From the NCBI GenBank assembly GCA_002435825.1, contig DIVL01000035.1, positions 6,494-33,690 of the forward strand: a stretch of 27,197 nucleotides of DNA. Reading direction: 5' to 3'. This DNA comes from Anaerolineaceae bacterium UBA6133. Lineage in GTDB: Bacteria; Chloroflexota; Anaerolineae; Anaerolineales; Anaerolineaceae. A program made the position numbers and the translations under genes. Below the pieces are notes generated by a model, which was not told where the DNA came from, did no database searches, and saw only the letters and a list, made by a program, of their open reading frames with translations. Below, in pieces: positions 6,122 through 14,024 of the stretch (its first letter is position 1; each line of letters opens with the position of its first letter).

Positions 6122-7684
6122 TTGGCAAAAGAACAGCTATTGGCTATTGATGTTGGCACGCAATCAACCCGCGCGTTGATTTTTGATCTGCAAGGCAATT
6201 TACTCTTCAAAGCGCAAATCCCATTACCAACCTATCAGGCACCCAAACCGGGCTGGGCGGAGCTTGATCCTGGAATCTTTTGGGAAAGCCTATGCCAGGC
6301 GTGCCAGCAACTTTGGGCGACCCCCGGCGTGGATAAGGGACAGATCGCTGGGGTGGCCATCACCACCCAACGAAACGTGATGATCAACCTTGACCAACAA
6401 GGCAATCCACTCAGACCAGCTGTTCATTGGTCAGACCAACGGCGAACCTCTGGTTTGCCCAATGTGGGAGGGTTGTGGGGAGTGCTTTTCACCATTTCAG
6501 GAATGATGGACACAATCCGCTACCTGCAATCCGAAGCCAAAACGAACTGGATCCAAAAGTACCAACCAGAAATTTGGAGCCAAACCGCGAAGGTAGTGTT
6601 GCTTTCCGGATATCTTACTCACCGCATGACCGGCAAATTTATTGACTCAACGGGATGCCAGGTGGCGTATTTGCCCTTCGATTACAAAAAACACACTTGG
6701 GCTGGCAAGTCCGACTGGAAATGGAAGGCAGTTCCGATTGAACCTGATAAATTGGTCGACCTGGTCCCTCCGGCTGGTTTGCTCGGGGAGGTCACCAGCC
6801 AGGCTTCGGAGGAAACTGGTATTCCCGCCGGGTTGCCGCTGATTGCGGCGGCTGCCGATAAGGCTTGCGAGGTGCTTGGCACAGGAACATTGGCATCCAA
6901 TATTTGCTGCCTATCCTATGGGTCGGCTGCGACGATAAACACTATCCACCAGCGGTATATCGAGGTCATTCCCCTGATCCCTCCCTATCCTGCTGCGGTA
7001 CCAGGCTCATATTCCCTCGAAGTCCAGCTTTTCAGAGGTTATTGGATGGTCTCCTGGTTCTTGCGGGAATTTGGTCAAAACGAGCAGCGGCTGGCGAAAG
7101 CGAGGGGAGTGAAGCCGGAAGGCTTGTTCGATGATCTTGTAAATTCGGTGCCTGCCGGGTCCATGGGTCTGATGCTGCAGCCATACTGGGCACCTGGTTT
7201 GAGATCACCCGGTCCGGAGGCCAAAGGGGCAGTGATCGGATTCGGAGGGATACATACTCGCGCGTACTTCTATCGGGCAATGTTGGAAGGGTTGGCTTAC
7301 GCAATGCGGGAGGGGGCGGAGCGTACCAGCAAGCGCAGTGGTGTGCCGATTACCGAGGTGCGCGTAGCCGGCGGAGGCTCCCAGAGCGACGCGGCCGCGC
7401 AGTTGACCGCTGACATCTTTGCCCTGCCAGTCAGCCGTCCTCATGTCTACGAAGCCAGTGGGTTGGGAGCAGCGATGGATCTGGCTGTGGGTTTGAAATT
7501 GCAGCCTTCGTTTGAAAGCGCAGTGGCAGAAATGACGCGCATCGGTCAAACCTTTGAGCCGAAACCTGAAAACAGCAAGATTTATGATGAGCTTTATAAG
7601 CGGGTATATCTGAAAATGTATGACCGGCTTGTGCCTTTATACAAGGAAATCCAGGATATCACCGGGTACCCTGCCAATGACTAA
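6122..7684 (+). CDS. FGGY-family carbohydrate kinase
   Basis: Cytoplasmic ATP-dependent sugar or polyol kinase of 520 residues, of the xylulokinase/glycerol kinase type fold. The N-terminal phosphate loop is AIDVGTQSTRALIFD (residues 8-22), and GWAELDP follows (44-50). The likely catalytic aspartate is D246 in AAAADKACEVLGTG. The second lobe shows FRGYWMVSWFLREF, a YFYRAMLEGLAYAMREG helix and the adenosine-binding VRVAGGGSQSDAAAQLTADIF with the ASGLGAAMDLAVG helix. The start is TTG at 6122, chosen because GGAGG lies five bases upstream and the conserved fold begins at once. The substrate cannot be named. No sugar isomerase or transporter is adjacent; the intact neighbour is a YitT-like protein. 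A perfect 10-bp hairpin overlaps the stop codon. Confidence 0.9.
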   Translation: MAKEQLLAIDVGTQSTRALIFDLQGNLLFKAQIPLPTYQAPKPGWAELDPGIFWESLCQACQQLWATPGVDKGQIAGVAITTQRNVMINLDQQGNPLRPAVHWSDQRRTSGLPNVGGLWGVLFTISGMMDTIRYLQSEAKTNWIQKYQPEIWSQTAKVVLLSGYLTHRMTGKFIDSTGCQVAYLPFDYKKHTWAGKSDWKWKAVPIEPDKLVDLVPPAGLLGEVTSQASEETGIPAGLPLIAAAADKACEVLGTGTLASNICCLSYGSAATINTIHQRYIEVIPLIPPYPAAVPGSYSLEVQLFRGYWMVSWFLREFGQNEQRLAKARGVKPEGLFDDLVNSVPAGSMGLMLQPYWAPGLRSPGPEAKGAVIGFGGIHTRAYFYRAMLEGLAYAMREGAERTSKRSGVPITEVRVAGGGSQSDAAAQLTADIFALPVSRPHVYEASGLGAAMDLAVGLKLQPSFESAVAEMTRIGQTFEPKPENSKIYDELYKRVYLKMYDRLVPLYKEIQDITGYPAND

Positions 7685-7700
7685 ACTGCCTTGGCAGGGT
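7668..7700 (+). other. Perfect hairpin across the FGGY kinase stop codon
   Basis: ACCCTGCCAA (7668-7677) pairs with TTGGCAGGGT (7691-7700) over a 13-nt loop holding the kinase stop. There is no T-run, so it may stabilise or process the mRNA rather than terminate it. The right arm covers a TTG at 7691, arguing against that codon as the start of the next gene. Its CCCTGCCA core also occurs in the dnaK-dnaJ hairpin. Confidence 0.5.
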
Positions 7701-7754
7701 TGTGCCTGATGGATGGTGATACCTTGGAACTTGCTGAAAAACAAGCTCCTCGGG

Positions 7755-7760
7755 TAAGAT
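7755..7760 (+). promoter_or_regulatory. Possible -10 box (TAAGAT) for the YitT-like gene
   Basis: TAAGAT lies 8 nt before the ATG at 7769, with TTGCTG 18 bp further upstream as a possible -35. The spacing would place the transcript start at or next to the ATG, and no good Shine-Dalgarno is present. Confidence 0.35.
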
Positions 7761-7768
7761 TGGGACTT

Positions 7769-8797
7769 ATGAATCAAATACCACAGATCAGCCTGGCAGA
7801 TGGCAGTTTTCTTGTTTCACCCACCCAAGACTTGGGTAATCTTCAGGTTTCTACCCGTAAACCCAAAGCAAAAAAACACGCGGCAAGTAAGGCGAAACCC
7901 GCCAAAAGGGCATGGAAGCAGATCCTAAATGACCCTGATTTTTGGAGCGGCCTCAGGGATTTTGGTCTGATCATTTTTGGCAGCTTGCTTTACGCAGCGA
8001 CCATTAATTTGTTGGTTATCCCCGCAGGGCTTTACATTGGCAATCTGACGGGTATTGCAAAGATCATCCTGGAGCTGCTTCAAAGGGTGATTCCGGGGAT
8101 AGGATCTTTGACTGGTGTGATCCTGTTGGGTCTAAATTTACCTCTTCTGCTGATTTCATATAAAGCTGTCAACCGAAAGTTCATGCTGAAAACGGTTGTT
8201 TCGATTGCTGTGATAACGCTCGCGCTGTCGTTCATCCCAATCCGACAATTGATTCCCGAGCTCGATGATCTGCTGACAGTCTGCCTGGTGGGGGGAGCGC
8301 TGGCAGGGTTTGGCGCTGGATTGTGCCTGAGGGCTGGGGGGTCTTCAGGTGGGGCGGATATTCTGGGGGTGTATATTAGCATGAAGCACAACAATTTCAG
8401 TGTTGGAAGAGTGGGATTAATCATCAGCCTGATCGTTTACGGCTATGCTCTCTTCGCCAATCCGCCGCTCATCATGGTCTATTCGGTGATTTTCACCCTT
8501 ATTTATGCCTTTATGATGGACCGCACTCATTATCAGAATGTGAAAATCAACGTGATGGTCATCACGCGCAAGCGGGAAATTCTACCTTTTATCACGCAGG
8601 AGATTCAGCGCGGAGCTACTTATTGGGACGGGAAGGGCGCGTACACAGATACGGATTTTGTGGTCATCAACACGGTCGTCTCAAAATATGAACTGATCCG
8701 TCTACGGCGGGGCGTGCTGGATTTAGACCCGAAAGCATTTTTCATCGAGAACAACGCGGTCAATGTGACAGGTTACTTCCCCTCACATTTCTTTTAG
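7769..8797 (+). CDS. YitT family membrane protein (DUF161 with C-terminal DUF2179)
   Basis: Membrane protein of 342 residues from this start. After a Lys-rich cytoplasmic N-terminus (KPKAKKHAASKAKPAKRAWKQ) come about five to six hydrophobic segments with the family hallmarks IPAGLYIGNLTGIAKI and LRAGGSSGGADILGVYI. The soluble C-terminus (KINVMVITRKREILPFI to the end) matches the DUF2179 layout, including GATYWDGKGAYT and DPKAFFIENNAVNVTGYF. Function in the family is not established; some members have been linked to small-molecule transport. Possible starts are TTG 7691, ATG 7709 and ATG 7769; I prefer 7769 because the first lies inside a hairpin arm and a -10-like box sits 8 nt before the last. 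Repeats begin just after the stop. Confidence 0.85.
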   Translation: MNQIPQISLADGSFLVSPTQDLGNLQVSTRKPKAKKHAASKAKPAKRAWKQILNDPDFWSGLRDFGLIIFGSLLYAATINLLVIPAGLYIGNLTGIAKIILELLQRVIPGIGSLTGVILLGLNLPLLLISYKAVNRKFMLKTVVSIAVITLALSFIPIRQLIPELDDLLTVCLVGGALAGFGAGLCLRAGGSSGGADILGVYISMKHNNFSVGRVGLIISLIVYGYALFANPPLIMVYSVIFTLIYAFMMDRTHYQNVKINVMVITRKREILPFITQEIQRGATYWDGKGAYTDTDFVVINTVVSKYELIRLRRGVLDLDPKAFFIENNAVNVTGYFPSHFF

Positions 8798-8830
8798 CAG
8801 GTGCTTTATTGATTGCTTGTGTAGTGGCAG

Positions 8831-8942
8831 CAGGTAGGGTAGGTCGTCGTGTTTATAAATAAAAGTATCGAGCTGATCGCCACGTCGCTTTGCTCCTAGC
8901 AACGACGGAAGTTCTCGTCTTCGCGAAAATAGCGTGGCGATC
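8831..8942. repeat. Half D element (D2) and GATCGCCACG inverted-repeat element (F1)
   Basis: D2 (8831-8851) repeats the left end of D3 (CAGGTAGGGTAGGTCGTCGTG) but no right end follows. F1 (8875-8942) has perfect 10-bp ends GATCGCCACG and CGTGGCGATC and an interior with paired CTTCGCG-like stretches. A partial relative, F2, is at 12622-12650. These open the gene-free region 8798-9312, which is almost entirely repeats. Confidence 0.65.
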
Positions 8943-8962
8943 TGGCTTTGGATTTCATTCGC

Positions 8963-9001
8963 AGGGCGAGACGAAGTGCCGGTAGGGCGAGACGAAGTGC
9001 C
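8963..9001 (+). repeat. Tandem direct repeat, 18-bp unit, period 21
   Basis: AGGGCGAGACGAAGTGCC occurs at 8963-8980 and again, identical, at 8984-9001. Related text occurs inverted near 5621-5640 and in part near 12680. Confidence 0.75.
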
Positions 9002-9013
9002 CGCGAAGCAGGG

Positions 9014-9072
9014 TATTGGAAGCACTGTGCGCTACATCACACGGAAACCTTGGTGTGCTTCCAATCCGCCAT
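9014..9072 (+). repeat. Type B palindromic element, copy B2 (left end missing)
   Basis: TTGGAAGCAC and GTGCTTCCAA enclose 29 nt, and the right end TCCGCCAT is present. The left TAGGGCGAG end is absent; the tandem repeat that carries the same TAGGGCGAG text lies just upstream. Confidence 0.75.
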
Positions 9073-9122
9073 GACTCCATTGATGGTATGTAAAAAAGGA
9101 TCGCGAGCCAGATCACCGCTGT

Positions 9123-9190
9123 TGGCGGATTGAGGGCACGAGACGCAGGCACATTAAATCGATCAAGGTGCCCTCAATCACGCCCTACGA
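9123..9190 (-). repeat. Type A palindromic element, copy A3
   Basis: Minus-strand orientation. TTGAGGGCAC-like and GTGCCCTCAA arms surround 28 nt, with TGGCGGA at one end and CGCCCTACG at the other. The centre is more diverged than in A1, A2, A4 and A5. Confidence 0.75.
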
Positions 9191-9219
9191 AAAAATTTTC
9201 ACGCAAAGCAGGAGAAGCG

Positions 9220-9302
9220 CAGGGAGGGTAGGTCATCGTGCTCGAAGAGTATGGCCTCACAAAGCACATGCAGGAGCACACCGGGTATAGCCTACCCACC
9301 GC
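9220..9302. repeat. D element, full copy D3, at the hppA 3' end
   Basis: It runs from CAGGGAGGGTAGGT to CCTACCCACCGC and shares its last ~40 bp with D1 at 5246-5311. It begins about 10 bp after the hppA stop codon on that gene's transcript and may stand in for a terminator there, as no classical one is visible. Confidence 0.65.
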
Positions 9303-9312
9303 ACCACTTTAT

Positions 9313-11415
9313 CTACTTGATCAGCGGCACAATCAGCAGGGATGCCATACCGATCAGCTTCATGAAGATCAGGGTTGAAGGTCCGGCTACATCCTTCAGG
9401 GAATCTCCGACGGTGTCTCCAATCACAGCGGCGATGTGCTCAGGGGTGCCGCGCATATTTTCCATGTCTTCGATGGTCTTCTTGGCGTTGTCAAAGGCGG
9501 TGCCGGTGTTGTTGAAGAAAGGTCCCAAAAGGGCAGAACACGCAACCGAACCAACCAACACAGCCCCCAGTGCATTCATGCCAAAAGCAAACCCAATCGC
9601 GATCGGCACCAACACGCTGATGGCGCTCGGCAGGATCATCTCCCGCAAGGCGTTGCGGGTGGCGATATCGATACAGTAAGAATAGTCCGGCTTGGAAGTA
9701 CCTTTGAGAATGTCCGGGTTTCTTCTGAATTGGTCGCGGACCTCGTCCACCATCTTTTCAGCAGTTCTGGCGGTTGAACCGATAACCAGCGAGGAGATGA
9801 GGAACGGCAGACAGACCCCAATGAACAGGAAACCGAGGTTGAAAGGCGTGGTGACATCGATCGATTCGATGCCTGCGAGTCTGTAAAAGGTCAGGAAGAT
9901 GACAAAGGCTGTGATGGTTCCAGAGATCATGGCATAGCCTTTGGTGATAGCCTTCATCGTATTACCGACTGAATCGAGCTTGGAGAGCTTCTCGATAACG
10001 GGCCTGTCTGCTTGTGCCATCCCGGCTATTCCTGCAGCGTTGTCTACGATCGGTCCAAAAGCATCCGCAGCCATAATGAAGGTGATCAGCAGGTCTGTTC
10101 CGATGTTAACCCCCACCAGTGCCAAAAGACTATTGCCTGAAAATGAGTAGACGCCAATCACCACACCCATAAGGACGACCACCGGCAACACAGGGCTCTG
10201 CAAGCCGTAGGCAATCCCAGTGATCAGGTTCAAAGCGGCGCCGCGTTTGGAGGCTTTGGCAATGTTTTTGACCGGTTTACCTTCCATACCCGCATAGTAA
10301 CGCGTGCTCAGAGAGGCGACTGTGGTGATTACCACGCCCAAAGTAGCAGCGATAGCAATAATCCAACTGTCCAGCAATAAAAGGGACAAAATTATCGCAC
10401 CAGCTATGCTAAAAATAGAACTCACAAGCAATCCGATATTGAACTGCGTGGATGGAGACATGCCAGGTTTCCACTCCCGGGTGGCGAAAATGCCGATGGC
10501 AGAGGCGAAGATACCCACACTCTGCATCAGGAACGGGAAGAAGATGCCGTTCTGTCCATAGATTGAAGCTAATGCGACCGCCACGATGGAACCTGTGACC
10601 AGGTCGTCACTGAAAGTCTGGAAGAGGTCTGCACCTCGTCCCGCGCAGTCGCCTACATTGTCCCCCACCAGATCCGCGATAACTGCTGCGTTGCGCGGAT
10701 CATCCTCGGGAATGTTTTCCTCGATTTTGCCCACCAGGTCCGCGCCAATGTCCGCGGATTTCGTGAAAATCCCACCGCCGATCTGAGCAAATAGGGCTGC
10801 CAAACCGCCGCCAAACGCAAAACCGATCAGAGAATCAGGATCCTTAAAAATGCTGAATAATACGGAAAGCACGATCAGGCTCAAGCCTGTGATGCAAAAA
10901 CCCATGACGGAACCGCCAAACAGGGCAATACGGAAGGGACTGCCCTTCCCCTCGTTGGCGATATCAGCGGTTTGCAGGTTTGTCCGCACGCTCACACTCA
11001 TACCGATATAGGACGCCAACAAAGAGGTCAGAACACCGCAAACTGCGGTAACTGCTACTTTCCAGTCCAGGATCCAATACAACAAAGCCGCAAAGAATGG
11101 CGTCACCAGTAAAATTGTCCTGATTTGCCGCCTAAGGTAAGTGCGCGCGCCATTACGGATATCACTTGCCGGGCCAACCATAGTTTCGGACTGCACCGGG
11201 CGGAGTGTGATGCGCAAGATGAAATACCCCGCCAGCGCAATACCCATCAACCCTGCCACCATGGAGACAGCATAGAGTTGCATATCCAATGTAAGCATGA
11301 GCACAATGCTCACGATGAGTACGCCGACCCCTAAAATAAACCAGCGGTTGCGAAGAATTGAATGTGCGTGGTTCTTGGCGGAATTTGGGTGTACAGCAGG
11401 ATTCGTTGATGACAT
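9313..11415 (-). CDS. hppA: Membrane-bound proton-translocating pyrophosphatase, K+-independent type
   Basis: Integral membrane enzyme of 700 residues that couples pyrophosphate hydrolysis to ion pumping across the cytoplasmic membrane. Substrate-site motifs are in order: DIGADLVGK (222-230), DDPRNAAVIADLVGDNVGDCAG (238-259), DAFGPIVDNAAGIAGMA (451-467), and near the C-terminus AFDNAKKTIE and GDTVGDSLKDVAGPS. The subtype marker is GNTMKAITKGYA: lysine at 488 and threonine at 491, as in K+-independent H+ pumps, whereas K+-dependent enzymes have alanine there. Slightly unusual residues are R260 in CAGRGADLF, where a small or Met residue is common, and SL for PF in GDTVGDPFKD. The ATG at 11415 has AAGAAAGG about 13 bp upstream, a little far. 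A promoter lies at 11449-11476. It is a single-gene unit. Confidence 0.95.
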   Translation of the reverse strand: MSSTNPAVHPNSAKNHAHSILRNRWFILGVGVLIVSIVLMLTLDMQLYAVSMVAGLMGIALAGYFILRITLRPVQSETMVGPASDIRNGARTYLRRQIRTILLVTPFFAALLYWILDWKVAVTAVCGVLTSLLASYIGMSVSVRTNLQTADIANEGKGSPFRIALFGGSVMGFCITGLSLIVLSVLFSIFKDPDSLIGFAFGGGLAALFAQIGGGIFTKSADIGADLVGKIEENIPEDDPRNAAVIADLVGDNVGDCAGRGADLFQTFSDDLVTGSIVAVALASIYGQNGIFFPFLMQSVGIFASAIGIFATREWKPGMSPSTQFNIGLLVSSIFSIAGAIILSLLLLDSWIIAIAATLGVVITTVASLSTRYYAGMEGKPVKNIAKASKRGAALNLITGIAYGLQSPVLPVVVLMGVVIGVYSFSGNSLLALVGVNIGTDLLITFIMAADAFGPIVDNAAGIAGMAQADRPVIEKLSKLDSVGNTMKAITKGYAMISGTITAFVIFLTFYRLAGIESIDVTTPFNLGFLFIGVCLPFLISSLVIGSTARTAEKMVDEVRDQFRRNPDILKGTSKPDYSYCIDIATRNALREMILPSAISVLVPIAIGFAFGMNALGAVLVGSVACSALLGPFFNNTGTAFDNAKKTIEDMENMRGTPEHIAAVIGDTVGDSLKDVAGPSTLIFMKLIGMASLLIVPLIK

Positions 11416-11448
11416 GGATGACCATTGGCCTTTCTTAAATAACTCTCA

Positions 11449-11476
11449 ATAATCAAGGTAATAAATTCAATGTCAA
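11449..11476 (-). promoter_or_regulatory. Predicted promoter of hppA
   Basis: On the minus strand a perfect TTGACA (11476-11471) is followed after 16 bp by GATTAT (11454-11449). The -10 ends about 33 bp before the ATG. Confidence 0.6.
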
Positions 11477-11870
11477 ATTGCTACTGGTACGACAGAAACT
11501 GTCTGACCTGATTGTGTACACCAGGCTGGCAGGAAATGATTATACATCCAATAATCAACCTGTGAGAACAAAAAAGGCAGCGTGTCGGATGGCTTTGCCG
11601 GGTTGTTCAGGTCTTAAAAATAACTTCCATAAACAACCTTTTTATGGGTAATCATTGATTTGATCGGTAAAAATCGCATCAAAATTTAGGGCTCCAGCGC
11701 TCAAAAAAAAGATGCGAGACACAATAATCCTTGTTTTTCGTTTGTTAATGTGGTTTTCTTACTTTGCTGGTAGAATCGGTCAATAATTCGAATCCGTACC
11801 TCGCCAGGGAAAGCCCATCAGCATAAGCGGGAAATTTCCTGAGCACTTGAACCGATCTGGAGTTTTGACT
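11477..11870. other. AT-rich intergenic region between divergent hppA and ABC permease
   Basis: No gene is supported. Two inverted repeats stand out: CCATAAA (11627-11633) with TTTATGG (11641-11647) over 7 nt, and TCGCATC (11674-11680) with GATGCGA (11711-11717) over 30 nt. Either could be an operator or hairpin. The palindrome families of the other gene-free regions are absent here. A TAGAAT at 11771-11776 lacks a well-spaced -35 box. Confidence 0.4.
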
Positions 11871-12509
11871 ATGCCGCCAAAACATACAACAGCGGATTTG
11901 CACTTGAAAGACCGAGTTGGATCCATTTTTGATCAATTAATGCCTATTTTTGCCACGCTGGCAGCCTTACTGGTGGGCGCAATTCTCTTACTGCTGCTGG
12001 GTGCTAATCCTCTGACGGCTTATGGCGCGTTGGCTCAAGGGGCGTTTGGCAGTTTTAATGCTTTAGCTGAGACCTTAGTGAAATCCATCCCGCTGCTGCT
12101 GGTTGGCTTGGGCACCTGTATTGCTTATCGCGGAAGTGTCACGAACATCGGCGGGGAAGGGCAGATGATCATCGGGGCGATCCTCTCCACCTGGTTTGGT
12201 CTGACTTTTACGGAGTTACCCGGTTGGCTGGCAATCATCATTGCCATGTTGCTGGGAATCTTGGGTGGGATGATCTGGGGCGGCATTCCCGGTATTCTGA
12301 AAGCTTACTTCAACGTCAATGAAATCCTGAGCACGGTGATGATGAACGCTATTGCAGTGCAGATCATGAACTTTCTGATGCGCGGACCGATGATTGACCC
12401 AGTGCAGAGGGAAGCGGCATCGCAGATCCCGCAAACGGCGCGGCTGCTCGAATCCTATCGCCTGCCGCGGCTCTCGCCGACGCGATTACACCTGGGTCTT
12501 GCTGCCTAG
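11871..12509 (+). pseudogene. Truncated sugar/nucleoside ABC transporter permease (BPD_transp_2 family)
   Basis: Membrane permease fragment of 212 residues; intact relatives are about 350. The start at 11871 is chosen for GGAG eight bases upstream; a TTG at 11847 is in frame but lacks such a site. Recognisable parts are LLLGANPLTAYGALAQGAFGS, the conserved YRGSVTNIGGEGQMIIGA and the FNVNEILSTVMMNAIA loop typical of YufP/NupB-type nucleoside or simple-sugar permeases. After SPTRLHLGL the frame runs into AA and stop at the edge of a repeat (copy at 12493), and no continuation is found downstream. The ATPase, second permease and binding protein are also absent. It is probably a non-functional remnant, though four or five membrane segments are still encoded. 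Confidence 0.8.
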
Positions 12510-12597
12510 ATCACTGTCAACGGCGGATTGAGGGCACGATAAGTTCGTCCATCACATCGCACACGGTGCCCTCAAGCTCGCCCTACGATTAATTGTG
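12493..12597 (+). repeat. 105-bp direct duplication, first copy (contains A4 and the permease truncation point)
   Basis: TGGGTCTTGCT to TTGTG is repeated at 12791-12895 with four mismatches in 105 bp. It holds the type A element A4 (12521-12589, minus orientation). The first 17 bases are the last codons of the permease remnant, including the TAG stop. It opens the gene-free region 12510-13097, which is almost wholly repeats. Confidence 0.85.
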
Positions 12598-12621
12598 ACA
12601 GCAAAGCAGAATTCTGTTATT

Positions 12622-12650
12622 CGTCATCGCGAGCGAAGCGTGGCGATCTG
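12622..12650. repeat. Partial F element (F2)
   Basis: CGTCATCGCGAGCGAAGCG followed by TGGCGATCTG matches the right end of F1 at 8933-8942. Similar text (cgtcattgcgag...gtggcaatc) is, from memory, frequent in Chloroflexota and some other genomes. Confidence 0.5.
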
Positions 12651-12698
12651 CCTTTAATATTTTGCAAAGCAGTACGCGAAGGGCGAGACAATTCGTTT

Positions 12699-12765
12699 TA
12701 GGGCGAGCTTGGAAGCACTGCACACCTCATTATGGTGAGATCTTGTTGTGCTTCCAATCCGCCAT
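12699..12765 (+). repeat. Type B palindromic element, copy B3
   Basis: A complete copy: TAGGGCGAGC, arm TTGGAAGCAC, 29-nt centre, arm GTGCTTCCAA, then TCCGCCAT. The centre contains a nested CACC/GGTG stem and matches B1 read on the other strand. Confidence 0.85.
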
Positions 12766-12790
12766 CACACCATTGACCCGTCGCAATAAA

Positions 12791-12895
12791 TGGGTCTTGC
12801 TACCTAGATCACTGTCAACGGCGGATTGAGGGCACGATAAGTTCGTCCATCACATCGTTCACGGTGCCCTCAAGCTCGCCCTACGATTAACTGTG
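12791..12895 (+). repeat. 105-bp direct duplication, second copy (contains A5)
   Basis: Second copy, 298 bp after the first, with four mismatches. It includes the type A element A5 (12819-12887). It also repeats the bases that end the permease frame, so the duplicated unit starts outside the palindrome proper. A small palindrome ATGGCA/TGCCAT (12911-12925) follows. Confidence 0.85.
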
Positions 12896-12954
12896 CCCGC
12901 GAAGCAGGGTATGGCAATCTGCCATTATTTCGTCCAGACCTGTGAAATTTAGAC

Positions 12955-13026
12955 GTAGGGGCGAAGCATTTTATACAGATAGCTGGGAAATCGGATCGCA
13001 TCTAAATTGGAATGCTTCGCCCCTAC
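12955..13026. repeat. Type C palindromic element, copy C1, downstream of prmA
   Basis: Perfect 16-bp ends GTAGGGGCGAAGCATT and AATGCTTCGCCCCTAC make a 72-bp element. C2 at 22421-22492 has the same length and related ends. It is about 70 bp beyond the prmA stop codon and may mark the 3' end of the heat-shock operon. Confidence 0.8.
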
Positions 13027-13097
13027 CGGTGAATCCCTTCGCCTATTGGGCTCCTCGCTGTGACGGGATTAAACCTCAAGCACCCCCGGCGTTATGA

Positions 13098-14024
13098 TCA
13101 AGCTGGTTTGTGAAGGACGAGAACGACCCAATCTTCCTGGTGCAGGGTCTCGCGCAGGGTCATCCCCAGGCTGCGGGCAAGATCTGCCAGTTCCTGTGCC
13201 TGGTGGTCGAGGACACCGCCCAGAATGAGCAACCCGCCAGGGCTGACCAGGTCCGCCAGACCAGTGGAAAGCATTTTTGCCAGAATGGGTGAAAGAATAT
13301 TGGCGATGACACGCGGGGCTTGATTGAGCCCATCCTCCCGATTGAGCACGTCGGTGTGCGTTCCGACTTCGAAAACAATTCTGTCACCCACTTTGTTCAG
13401 GGCGGCATTATGGATGGCGGATGGGATGGAAACCGGGTCGTAATCCACACCCAGGATGCGGTTGGCGCCAAGTTTGGCCGCTTCGATAGACAAAATGCCG
13501 CTGCCGGTGCCAATATCGATCACATCCAGTTCTTTGACGCCATATTTTTCAAGCGCGAGCATGCAAAGTTGGGTGGAAGGGTGTGTGCCTGTGCCAAACG
13601 CCATGTCGGGCGAGATGATGATTGGCAGGCGCCCTTCTGCTAATGCAGGGTCCACCCAGGCTGGCAAAACGATCAGGTTGCGACCAATCTTGAGTGGCTT
13701 GTAGTTGCTTTTCCAGGCTTCCATCCAATTTTGGTCGAGAATGAGCTGATATTCGATGGAGTCAAGCGGTGCAATCTGGGACATATGCCAGATTGCTTCC
13801 TCAAGCTGGTGCCGGATGGCTTCAGATTGTTCGTCCTGCGGAAAATAGGCCACAACCTGCATGTCACCCGTGGGAATTTCTTCGTGACCACGGGCGTCGT
13901 AACGGGTGACGCTGCTAATCACTACCCCGTTGGGAGAAAATCGTGAGAACACCTCGGCGACAGCTTCGGCTAATTCTCCACTGCAAACAATTGAGGCTTC
14001 GAGCCAGGCAAGAGGTTTATCCAC
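13098..14024 (-). CDS. prmA: Ribosomal protein L11 methyltransferase
   Basis: S-adenosylmethionine-dependent enzyme that methylates lysines of ribosomal protein L11. The N-terminal part has the PrmA-type WLEASI start and DQNWMEAWKSNYKPLKIG; the catalytic part has FGTGTHPSTQLC, the SAM motif DIGTGSGILSIEAAKLGA, then the acidic GVDYDP and NILSPIL in the place of the usual NIL motif. Two starts compete: ATG 14033, with AAAGG touching it, and GTG 14024, with AAAGGA eight bases upstream; I chose GTG for its spacing (308 residues). Either overlaps the dnaJ 3' end, suggesting coupled translation. It is the last gene of the hrcA-grpE-dnaK-dnaJ operon, an order known from other bacteria. Confidence 0.93.
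   Translation of the reverse strand: MDKPLAWLEASIVCSGELAEAVAEVFSRFSPNGVVISSVTRYDARGHEEIPTGDMQVVAYFPQDEQSEAIRHQLEEAIWHMSQIAPLDSIEYQLILDQNWMEAWKSNYKPLKIGRNLIVLPAWVDPALAEGRLPIIISPDMAFGTGTHPSTQLCMLALEKYGVKELDVIDIGTGSGILSIEAAKLGANRILGVDYDPVSIPSAIHNAALNKVGDRIVFEVGTHTDVLNREDGLNQAPRVIANILSPILAKMLSTGLADLVSPGGLLILGGVLDHQAQELADLARSLGMTLRETLHQEDWVVLVLHKPA

Noticed and set aside
9251..9679. 142-codon frame antisense to the hppA 3' end
   Set aside because: It overlaps D3 and a conserved gene in reverse, with no ribosome site and no recognisable domain.
11771..11776. TAGAAT as -10 of the ABC permease
   Set aside because: No -35 at acceptable spacing, and it is about 95 bp from the chosen start.
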